The position numbers were made by a program, and so were the translations under genes. From positions 62,001-126,000 of the forward strand of contig JAIEMJ010000004.1 of NCBI GenBank assembly GCA_019752335.1: a DNA stretch of 64,000 nucleotides, read 5' to 3'. Source of the DNA: Bryobacteraceae bacterium (lineage in GTDB: Bacteria; Acidobacteriota; Terriglobia; Bryobacterales; Bryobacteraceae). Below the pieces are notes generated by a model. That model saw only the letters and a program-made list of their open reading frames with translations, was not told the origin of the DNA and ran no database searches. Within the stretch, counting starts at the first letter, position 1. Each line of letters starts with the position of its first letter. Shown here in pieces: positions 51,552-58,823 of this stretch.

Positions 51552-53933
51552 ATGCCGAAACTCGCCATCCTCATCTATTTCATGTTGCTCTTCAGCACGC
51601 GGTCTACGACACCCTCCGTCATCCACCCGCGCCCGGCATTGAAAGCGCTCGCCCGTCAGGGGAACGCCGTCATGCGGAGCGGGAATCTGCCTCAGGCGGA
51701 GGCGATCTTCCACGCCGGACTGGCGCAGGCACGGCAGAAGGCGGATTGGGTCTACGTCTCGGGTTTCTTCACGAGCCTCGGCGTCATTCGCGTCAACCAA
51801 GCCCGCTACCGCCAGGCGCTCGACTACTTCGTGCAAGCCCAGGAGGCCGCCCATCAGGCTGGCTCGCCTCAGGAAGAAGGCTTTGCTTCGTTCAACATCG
51901 GCGTCATCTACGCCCGGCTCGGCGACTGGAATCGCGGCCGCACGGCCATTCTTGAAGCGTCCCGCATCATGGCGCCGGACAAACAACCAGGCCTCTTGAA
52001 TTTGAACTTGGCCAACTACGAGTCCCGCCTGCGAAATTTCGCCGCCGCTGACCGCTATTTCCGCCGCGCCATCGACGACGCCGACCTCCGCCCCGAAACG
52101 GACTCTGTCGCCGCCACCAGTTGGGAGCAATGGGGACTCTCCTACCTGGATCGCGACCAGCCAGGTCCCGCCGAATACTGTCTTCTCGAAAGCTACCGCC
52201 GCCATCGCCTCGCCAAGCGCCCTGACGCCGAGCAAATTCACTATGGCTTCGCCCGCCTCGCCCTCGTTCGAGGAGACCTCCATGAAGCTCGCAAACGCGC
52301 CGCCCAATATGTCCTCGCCGCCCGCTCGAAACCTCTCTATTACCCTCTCTGGGAGGCTTACCGCGTCGCCGCCGAAATCGAAGAACAGGCTGGCGACCTA
52401 CCCAAGGCCCACGATCTCTATCTGCGTGGCGTCGATTGGGCCCGCACCGCTCGCGCCGAGCGTCTGCCCTCCGTGCAATTGATGGCCACCGCCGAGTCCG
52501 CCTTGCAGTCGCTCTATTTGGGTTTGATTCGCGTGGCCTATCGCTGGAATCAGCAGCGGCCCCAGCCCTCCCTCATTTTGGGGGCTCTCGAAGCCGCCGA
52601 AGAGGGGCGTAGCGCCGCCCTTACGGAGAATCACCCCCTCCTCACGGACGACTACTGGCAGGCGCTCGATCAACTCCAGCGCACCCAGGCGAAGCGATTG
52701 GCGCAGGACTCGGCGCTACTCGCCAGCGAGGGCGAGGCCCTCCGCGCTCGCTTGATCAATTTCGAAAGCGAGGCCGGCTTGCGCACTCCGTCTCCCGTCC
52801 AACCCCAGGAATGGATCGCGCAAGCCCGTCAGGCGCTCGCGCCAAACGAAGCCATTCTCGTCTTCCGCACTGGCCAACCCCACTCCTATGCTTGGCGTCT
52901 TACCCGGGATCAGGTCGCCATCCGGGTCTTGCCTGATGAGAAATCCATCAATGTGCTCGTCCAAGGCTTTCGAAAGGACGCCCTCACCGGGCAAGCCCTC
53001 CCCTCCGTAGCCGGGAAAAAACTTTTTTCGCAAATTATTGGAGAATTTTCCCTTCCAGAATCCACTTATATACGGTGGACCGTGGTCCCCGACGGGCCCC
53101 TGCATGAGTTGCCCTTCGCGGCGCTCCCCTGGCCCAACCGCGAAGGAAAGGAGTCTTACTTGGTGGAACACGCAACGCTAATGCTGGCGCCTTCTGTCGC
53201 GACCCTCGCCTTCAAGCCGCCACCCGTTGCCAACGGCCCCGCGTTTGCGGGCATCGCCGACCCCATCTACAACTCCGCTGACCCCAGGCTCGCCCCGCTC
53301 CCCCAGAAGGCCGACGTTTTGGCTTTGTTTCGTTCCGCGCCCGTTACCTTCGAAATGGCCCGCCTGCCCGGCTCCCAAGCCGAGGTCGAAGCCGCGCTCC
53401 GCGAACTACGGCCTCCGCAGCCGATCATTCTCAGCGGCGACCAGGTGAACCGGCGAGCCTTTCTCGCCCTACTGGAGCGGCGTTGCAATACGCTCCATCT
53501 GGCCACCCACGTCGTCAGCCTGCCTGGCGACTCCCGCCACGCGCTTATCGCCCTGGGCATGAATCCGAAAACCCGCGATCAGGAACTCGTTGGCGCCGAG
53601 GAGATCAACGCCCGCCGCCAAAGCGCCAATCTCGTCATCATGAGCGGCTGCGGTTCCGGGCGTGGAGAAGCGCTGCCCGGCGCCGGGCTGATGAGCCTCA
53701 CCCGCGCCTGGATTCTGTCGGGCGCCTCCGGCGTCGTTGCCAGCCACTGGCCCGTGGCCGATAGCTCCGGCCAACTTTTTGAGCGCTTTTACCGCCATGC
53801 CCGGCCCTCCGGCCCCCGCCCAAGTGAAGCCCACCGCTGGGCCAGCGCTTTGCAACAAGCGCAACTGGAATCGATCCGCCAACGAATACCGGCTTCTGTT
53901 TGGGCCGCCTATTTTCTTACAGGAAGGAACTGA
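51552..53933 (+). CDS. TPR-CHAT protease-like protein
   Basis: A 793-residue protein. A hydrophobic N-terminus (LAILIYFMLLFS) suggests membrane anchoring or export. Residues about 25-330 form TPR-like repeats (GNAVMRSGNLPQAEAIFHAGLAQAR; LGVIRVNQARYRQALDYFVQAQEAA). The C-terminal CHAT domain (about 510-790) has the caspase-like dyad His653 in LHLATHV and Cys700 in VIMSGCGSGRGE, followed by GAGLMSLTRAWILSGASGVVASHWPVAD. CHAT proteins are caspase/separase-related peptidases in signalling and defence. A sigma factor gene follows after 14 bases and an anti-sigma-like gene after that, pointing to a signalling unit. Confidence 0.9.
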   Translation: MPKLAILIYFMLLFSTRSTTPSVIHPRPALKALARQGNAVMRSGNLPQAEAIFHAGLAQARQKADWVYVSGFFTSLGVIRVNQARYRQALDYFVQAQEAAHQAGSPQEEGFASFNIGVIYARLGDWNRGRTAILEASRIMAPDKQPGLLNLNLANYESRLRNFAAADRYFRRAIDDADLRPETDSVAATSWEQWGLSYLDRDQPGPAEYCLLESYRRHRLAKRPDAEQIHYGFARLALVRGDLHEARKRAAQYVLAARSKPLYYPLWEAYRVAAEIEEQAGDLPKAHDLYLRGVDWARTARAERLPSVQLMATAESALQSLYLGLIRVAYRWNQQRPQPSLILGALEAAEEGRSAALTENHPLLTDDYWQALDQLQRTQAKRLAQDSALLASEGEALRARLINFESEAGLRTPSPVQPQEWIAQARQALAPNEAILVFRTGQPHSYAWRLTRDQVAIRVLPDEKSINVLVQGFRKDALTGQALPSVAGKKLFSQIIGEFSLPESTYIRWTVVPDGPLHELPFAALPWPNREGKESYLVEHATLMLAPSVATLAFKPPPVANGPAFAGIADPIYNSADPRLAPLPQKADVLALFRSAPVTFEMARLPGSQAEVEAALRELRPPQPIILSGDQVNRRAFLALLERRCNTLHLATHVVSLPGDSRHALIALGMNPKTRDQELVGAEEINARRQSANLVIMSGCGSGRGEALPGAGLMSLTRAWILSGASGVVASHWPVADSSGQLFERFYRHARPSGPRPSEAHRWASALQQAQLESIRQRIPASVWAAYFLTGRN

Positions 53934-53947
53934 AGCTCTCCCCCGCC

Positions 53948-54673
53948 ATGATGCTCTTCTCGAAGTCAACCGGAGGTGGCGCCGCTGTTCGGGCCGCGCT
54001 AGATCCCCAAGCCGACTCTTCGGCTCTCCCTCTCCCGGTTCCCCTCGAAGCTCCCCAGCACGAAATCGATTCCGGTTCGCCGGATGAGTTTGTCCAAATC
54101 GTCGCCCGCGTGCGGAACAATGACCCCCGCGGCCTTGAAGATCTCTATGCCTGCTTCGCCCGCGGCGCCCGTTTCTACTTCTGCCGCCATCTCGGCCTCG
54201 ATGATCTCGACGACCGGATTCACGATTCCTTCCTGCTCGTCGTCGACCGTATCAAACACGGCGAACTGCGCGAACCCGCGCGCCTGATGGGCTTCATCCG
54301 CACCATCCTGCGCCGCCAAGTCGCCACCTACGTCCGCACCTCCGTCGAGGACCGCCGCGACTTCACCACCCTGGACTCCGAGTCCGAACACTGTCTCGAC
54401 TTCCGCGGCTGTCCCGAGGAACGCATCATCGACAGCGAGACCGTCGGCCTGATGGAGCGCACGATGCGCGGCATGTCCGCGCGCGAGCGCGAAATCCTCA
54501 CCCGCTTTTATCTCCTGGAGCAATCGCCGGCGTTCATCTGCAAGGAAATGCGCTTGAATATGACGCAATTCCGTCTCATGAAGTCCCGCGCCAAGGGCCG
54601 CTTCGGCGTCCTCGGCCGCCGCAGCATTGGCCGCGAATCCTTGGAGTGCCTCAACGAAAACACCAGCGCCTAA
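53948..54673 (+). CDS. ECF-like RNA polymerase sigma factor
   Basis: A 241-residue sigma-70-family factor. Region 2 is recognisable in LEDLYACFARGARFYFCRHLGLDDLDDRIHDSFLLVVDRIKHGELREPARLMGFIRTILRR; region 4 in MRGMSAREREILTRFYLLEQSPAFICKEMRLNMTQFRLMKSRAKGRF. An unusual 60-residue low-complexity N-terminus precedes region 2. ATG 53948 or 53951 can start; frame upstream has only TTG. It sits between a CHAT gene and a zinc-finger membrane protein that may be its anti-sigma factor. Confidence 0.85.
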   Translation: MMLFSKSTGGGAAVRAALDPQADSSALPLPVPLEAPQHEIDSGSPDEFVQIVARVRNNDPRGLEDLYACFARGARFYFCRHLGLDDLDDRIHDSFLLVVDRIKHGELREPARLMGFIRTILRRQVATYVRTSVEDRRDFTTLDSESEHCLDFRGCPEERIIDSETVGLMERTMRGMSAREREILTRFYLLEQSPAFICKEMRLNMTQFRLMKSRAKGRFGVLGRRSIGRESLECLNENTSA

Positions 54674-54786
54674 AGAACAAAACGATCATGGTCACGCCAC
54701 CTCCCCCCTTGCGAACCATTTCCACCGGACCCCGACCCCGGCGCCGCCGCCGCGATGCGGGCCTCCGGCTGTGCGAGGAGAAATTG

Positions 54787-55416
54787 ATGAGGTATAGTAA
54801 TACCGTATTGGCGATCGAGGGTCATGCGGGGCCACATCCCAGTGAGGATGAACTTGAGGAGTTCGTTTTCGGCCGCCTGGAAGGCGACGAACTCGACCGG
54901 CTCGAGGAGCATCTGCTGGCCTGCAATGCCTGCCGCAAACGCCTCACCGAAACCGAAAACTTCGTGGCCTCTACGCGCGCCGCCACGCGCCAAATGCTGG
55001 GTGCTCCCGCCCCCACTCCGAAGACGCGCCGCTTTTCCGCCCCTGCCGTCGCCCTGGCTGGCGCCCTCGCGGTTTTGCTCCTCGCCATCGGCTACTCGCT
55101 CGCACCCCGCAACGCTACCGCCCAGGAAGTGACTCTCGTCGCCGAGCGCGGCCCGGCTCCCAACATCGCCTTCGCCGGCCAACCGATGAACCTTAAGCTC
55201 GACGTCAATGGCCTTCCCGCCTTCCGCTGGCTCGAAATCGTGGACGGCCAAGGCCAGCGGCTTTACTCCGCGCCCGTAGCTCCACCAGGTGCCGGTATTC
55301 TTCTCCATCAAGCCCCGGCCCTGCCCAAGGGCCAGACCTGGATCCGTCTTCACGCTCAGCCGTCCCCCGCCCCCGCCGTTCTCCCCCTCCGCGAATTCAA
55401 CCTCCTTCTGCAGTAG
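54787..55416 (+). CDS. Zinc-finger (zf-HC2) anti-sigma-like membrane protein
   Basis: A 209-residue single-pass protein. The N-terminus carries a zf-HC2 anti-sigma motif (HPSEDELEEFVFGRLEGDELDRLEEHLLACNACRKRL: His then Cys-x2-Cys), followed by a membrane helix (VALAGALAVLLLAIGYSLA, about 98-118) and an extracytoplasmic domain with a DVNGLPAFRWLEIVDGQGQRLY beta-rich pattern. This is the layout of anti-sigma factors that release an ECF sigma upon an outside signal. GAGGAG eight bases before ATG 54787 fixes the start. Third gene of the CHAT/sigma unit. Confidence 0.85.
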   Translation: MRYSNTVLAIEGHAGPHPSEDELEEFVFGRLEGDELDRLEEHLLACNACRKRLTETENFVASTRAATRQMLGAPAPTPKTRRFSAPAVALAGALAVLLLAIGYSLAPRNATAQEVTLVAERGPAPNIAFAGQPMNLKLDVNGLPAFRWLEIVDGQGQRLYSAPVAPPGAGILLHQAPALPKGQTWIRLHAQPSPAPAVLPLREFNLLLQ

Positions 55417-55439
55417 CCGCTTTCGCCAGGCCGGCCTAA

Positions 55440-56054
55440 TCAGGCGGCGGCGCTCGGATCTCGACGCAAGGTAAGTCCCACCCAAAGCATGGCCATGCTC
55501 CACGCGATTCCGCCCGCGGCGATAATTGCTGGAGACACCGGCCCTGGTGGCAAGTTCGATAGGATCGCCCCGGCAATCAGAAGTAGCGCGGGCTTGCGCA
55601 TCCGTACGTCCGCCCGCCCCAGCGCCACGGCGAATGCCACGTATCCGAACATCAGCACGACGGCAAAGGCCACAAACATCAAGAAGACCGGTGGCGAGTT
55701 CATCGCTCCATCCGCCTGGAATAGGCGAGCGTCAGCCGCTCCCAAAACAGGAAACAATACGAGTGCGATCACTCCGTCGGCGAAAAAGCACAGGGCGCCG
55801 GCGATGGACAAAACGAATCCGGCCATCCCCGTGCTTCCAGTTTTCGTGCCGTAGAGCGCCTGCAGTCCGATCAGTCCGAAAACGGCCAGCACCGCGCCGA
55901 GTACATGCAACGTCTGTGCCGGGATCCACAGGCTGTCCCGCGTCACCGCCGCGCCCGCGAAGGAGCCCAGCCGCCCCGCCAGCGCCCAAAATAGCCCCGT
56001 GATCACTCCCGTGAGGATCAGCACTCGCCCCGTCGTCTTCGCTATCTGCTGCAT
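55440..56054 (-). CDS. Six-helix membrane protein, function unknown
   Basis: A 204-residue integral membrane protein with about six hydrophobic helices (VLILTGVITGLFWALAG; HVLGAVLAVFGLIGLQAL; GFVLSIAGALCFFADGVIALVLF; VFLMFVAFAVVLMFGYVAFAVAL; LLLIAGAIL; AIIAAGGIAWSMAMLWVGL). No motif identifies a function. The gene is divergent from a TetR repressor gene whose two operator repeats cover the shared upstream region, so it is the probable regulated target. Confidence 0.75.
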   Translation of the reverse strand: MQQIAKTTGRVLILTGVITGLFWALAGRLGSFAGAAVTRDSLWIPAQTLHVLGAVLAVFGLIGLQALYGTKTGSTGMAGFVLSIAGALCFFADGVIALVLFPVLGAADARLFQADGAMNSPPVFLMFVAFAVVLMFGYVAFAVALGRADVRMRKPALLLIAGAILSNLPPGPVSPAIIAAGGIAWSMAMLWVGLTLRRDPSAAA

Positions 56055-56071
56055 TTTGAGCCCGCCTCTTG

Positions 56072-56117
56072 ATCTTTACACTGTCAAGATACCGTATAAT
56101 CTTTCCAGTGTCAAGAT
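56072..56117. promoter_or_regulatory. Two 19-bp TetR operator repeats and -10 box
   Basis: ATCTTTACACTGTCAAGAT (56072-56090) and ATCTTTCCAGTGTCAAGAT (56099-56117) match at 17 of 19 positions and begin 27 bases apart. Each has ATCTT/AAGAT ends in opposite orientation. TATAAT at 56095-56100 lies seven bases before GTG 56108, so repeat 2 covers the TetR start site and repeat 1 the area facing the membrane protein gene. Confidence 0.7.
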
Positions 56118-56752
56118 CGAAACCCGTGCCCACCCACACCTACCACCACGGTGACCTGCGGCGGACGCTGTTGGACGCCGCCCGCTCCCTGGCGGCCGAG
56201 GTTGGCGTGGATGGATTCACCTTGCGCGAGGTCGCCCGTCGCGCGGGGGTCAGTCACGCCGCGCCGTATCACCACTTTCCCGACAAGGCCGCCCTCGTCA
56301 CCACCCTGGCGCAGGAAGCCTTTACGCGGCTCACCGCGCGCCTGCGGGAGGCGGCGAAGAGCCGGGGATCGCCAATCCGGAAGCTGGAGGCCGTGGGCAT
56401 GGCCTACGTGGAGTTCGCCCTGGAGAATCGCGTCGAGTTTCGGTTCATGTTCCGTCCCGAGCTAGCCAAAGGCCTCGCCAACGGCGGCACGTTTGACCTC
56501 GCCAGCCGCGATGCCTTCCAGGTACTGGTGGATGCGCTCGAAGCTTGCCGTTCGGCGGGACTGCTGCAGGCCGCCTCGGTACCGGCATCGGCCCTTGCCG
56601 CCTGGAGCCTCGTGCATGGCTTGGCGGAAATTCTACTCACCGACCCCAATCGCGCCGCCCTCTCGTCCGCAGCCTCCACCAAGAGCGTTGCCCGAACGGT
56701 GATTCAAGTACTCGAGCACGGGCTTCTCGCACGGCGCATGGGACCTGCCTAA
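56108..56752 (+). CDS. TetR-family repressor
   Basis: A 214-residue TetR protein. DNA-binding helix-turn-helix: YHHGDLRRTLLDAARSLAAEVGVDGFTLREVARRAGVSHAAPYHHFPDKAALV (about 10-60), then a ligand domain with ENRVEFRFMFRPEL and LAAWSLVHGLAEILL, the TetR_C WHG-like form. GTG 56108 is chosen because a perfect TATAAT lies seven bases upstream; ATG 56069 would place translation upstream of the promoter. Probably autorepressed and controlling the divergent membrane protein gene. Confidence 0.88.
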   Translation: MSRSKPVPTHTYHHGDLRRTLLDAARSLAAEVGVDGFTLREVARRAGVSHAAPYHHFPDKAALVTTLAQEAFTRLTARLREAAKSRGSPIRKLEAVGMAYVEFALENRVEFRFMFRPELAKGLANGGTFDLASRDAFQVLVDALEACRSAGLLQAASVPASALAAWSLVHGLAEILLTDPNRAALSSAASTKSVARTVIQVLEHGLLARRMGPA

Positions 56753-56770
56753 CCGAGTCCCAGCCAACGC

Positions 56771-56779
56771 TGCTATCAT
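56771..56779 (+). promoter_or_regulatory. Extended -10 box of TPR-like gene
   Basis: TGCTATCAT, followed by a roughly 20-base leader with GAGG before ATG 56805. Confidence 0.35.
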
Positions 56780-56804
56780 CATCGGGAAACGAGGATCGCC
56801 GCCC

Positions 56805-57914
56805 ATGCCCCGACTTGCCCTCTTCATCGCACTCACCGCTCTCCCGCTTCTGGCCCAGCGACACAAAGCCCCGGACTCGACGCCTGAAATCCTGGCCATC
56901 TCCAGTGAGCCTGATCCCGCTCGCAAACTGGCCATGCTCGAGAAACTAGGGGTCAGCACCGGTTGGGCGTTGAGCCAGATGCAGCAACTCTACTTCAAGG
57001 CTGGAAACTTCGACAAGGCGCTCGAAACCGGCGATAAGCTCCTCGGCCTCGATCCCCAGGATTGGGAGGCCGGACTGGTGAGCCTGCAAGCCGCCGTCGG
57101 CAAGAAGGATTCCGACACCGTCCTGAAACTCGCGCCGCTCGTCACCGCCGGCGCCAAGCGCGCCGCGCAGGAGCCGAAGAAGGCCAGCGACAGCGAGGAG
57201 CAGGCCCAGTATATGGCCACCCTCACCAAGGACGCCGTCGCTTATGCCGAGTACGCCTATTCCGCCGTCGCGCTGGCGGAACAGAATCCAGCCAAGGCCG
57301 TCCAAGTGATCGAAGCTTTCGAAAAGCAGAATCCGCAAAGCCAGTACTTCGCCTCCACCGTGCCGAAGTATGTCTACGCGGCGCGGCAGGCCAATTTGCT
57401 GCCCAGTTTGTTCGCCTTCGCTGACCGCGCCTGGGCCCGCGGCGCCTTCTCTGAAGAGCTACTCCTCACCGTGGCGGACTCGCTCCTGCAGCAAAGCAAG
57501 GAGCCCGAGAAAGTCGTGCAATATGCCGAGAAAGCCGCCGAAGTTTTGACCGCCAAGCCCAAGCCCGAAGGCATGGCCGATGCCGATTGGGACAAAAAGA
57601 AATCAGCTTCCTTAGGGCTCGCCTACTGGATGGCCGGCACGACGCTGGCCTCCCAAAACAAAGCGCCGCAAGCCGACAAGGACCTCCGCGCCGCCCTGCC
57701 CTTCATCAAAGACAATGACCAGTTGAACGGCACGGCGCTGTTCTACCTTGGCTTGATGAACTACCAGATGGGCAAGGGCAAGAACCCCGCGCAGATGGCC
57801 GAAGCCTTAAGCTTCATGCAACAGTCGGCGGCCATCAAGGGCCCCGTGCAAGCCAAGGCCATCCAGAATCTGGCGCTTATGAAGCGCGAGGCCCCGGCGC
57901 CCAAGAAGAAGTAG
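56805..57914 (+). CDS. Secreted TPR-like protein
   Basis: A 369-residue exported helical-repeat protein: signal peptide RLALFIALTALPLLAQ, then TPR-like pairs (QLYFKAGNFDKALETGDKLLGLDPQDWEAGL; SLGLAYWMAGTTLASQNKAPQADKDLRAALPFI; TALFYLGLMNYQMGKGK). It ends in a Lys-rich tail. Function unknown; probably a periplasmic scaffold. Its stop abuts the end of the convergent transglutaminase gene. Confidence 0.8.
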   Translation: MPRLALFIALTALPLLAQRHKAPDSTPEILAISSEPDPARKLAMLEKLGVSTGWALSQMQQLYFKAGNFDKALETGDKLLGLDPQDWEAGLVSLQAAVGKKDSDTVLKLAPLVTAGAKRAAQEPKKASDSEEQAQYMATLTKDAVAYAEYAYSAVALAEQNPAKAVQVIEAFEKQNPQSQYFASTVPKYVYAARQANLLPSLFAFADRAWARGAFSEELLLTVADSLLQQSKEPEKVVQYAEKAAEVLTAKPKPEGMADADWDKKKSASLGLAYWMAGTTLASQNKAPQADKDLRAALPFIKDNDQLNGTALFYLGLMNYQMGKGKNPAQMAEALSFMQQSAAIKGPVQAKAIQNLALMKREAPAPKKK

Positions 57915-58823
57915 TTAACGGTCCCAGCGGCGCGCCGACGCCCGGCGCGTGTCGGCGATCGCCGGAACGGCCGCCAACGGATCCACCCGGACCTCCACTT
58001 CGATGATGTGGTCCCCGCCGCCCAGGGTGATGCCCTTCACGGGCGTGACGTCGCCATAGTCGCGGCCCCAAGCCAGCGTAATGTGATCCGTCGCCACTAG
58101 CACGTCATTCGTCGGGTCTAAGTCCACCCAGCCATGGCCCGGCACGAAGACACTTACCCAGGCGTGCGACGCCTCGGCGCCGATATTGCCGCTGCGGAGG
58201 TAACCGCTGACGTAACGGGCGGCCAAGCCGTGCGCGCGCAGCATCGCGATCAGCAGATGCGCGAAATCCTGGCACACGCCGCGCTGGTTCCGAAAGACGT
58301 CCTCCACCGACGTGTCGATATCCGTTGACTCCGGCAGATACCGGAAGTCGCGATGAATGCGGCTGGACAGATCAGCCGCCGCTTCCAGAATCGGACGCCC
58401 CGGCGCCAGGCTGCGCCGCGCGTAGTCCGCGATCTGTTGGGTCCAACGAATGTAGCGGGACTCGGCCGCGAACTCGAAGGCCTGCAAAGCGCCCGGATCC
58501 TCATGGTTCCCCAGCGCGGCTCGTACCTGCTCCCAGGCCGGCGTCGCCGCCGGCATCAGCGGATTCAGCGCCTGCACCTCCACGATGCTCTCAGCCGTGA
58601 TCGCCAGTTCATGATGCGGCGTCAGCACCGAGCAATAGCGCACGGCGTTGCCGAAGTAATCGCGGAAGCCGCGCATGTTCTCGTAGTGCGGCTCCACCGT
58701 GATCACGCTGCGCACCAGATGCTGCCAGGGCAATTCGCGCGGCGTCAATCGCAACTCACTGTGCGTCGTGGTGACGGGCAGGGCATAGGAATACTTCGTC
58801 AGATGGCGTACCTGGTAGATCAT
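57915..58823 (-). CDS. Transglutaminase-like protease domain protein
   Basis: A 302-residue cytosolic protein with the bacterial transglutaminase N-terminal domain (YQVRHLTKYSYALPVTTTHSELRLTPRE) and a papain-like core: Cys in GVCQDFAHLLIAMLRAHGL, His in EASHAWVSVFVPGHGW, Asp in DLDPTND. Such proteins are usually encoded with circularly permuted ATP-grasp and alpha-E proteins, predicted to form and break peptide or isopeptide bonds. Start overlaps the stop of the upstream ATP-grasp gene by ATGA. Confidence 0.9.
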   Translation of the reverse strand: MIYQVRHLTKYSYALPVTTTHSELRLTPRELPWQHLVRSVITVEPHYENMRGFRDYFGNAVRYCSVLTPHHELAITAESIVEVQALNPLMPAATPAWEQVRAALGNHEDPGALQAFEFAAESRYIRWTQQIADYARRSLAPGRPILEAAADLSSRIHRDFRYLPESTDIDTSVEDVFRNQRGVCQDFAHLLIAMLRAHGLAARYVSGYLRSGNIGAEASHAWVSVFVPGHGWVDLDPTNDVLVATDHITLAWGRDYGDVTPVKGITLGGGDHIIEVEVRVDPLAAVPAIADTRRASARRWDR

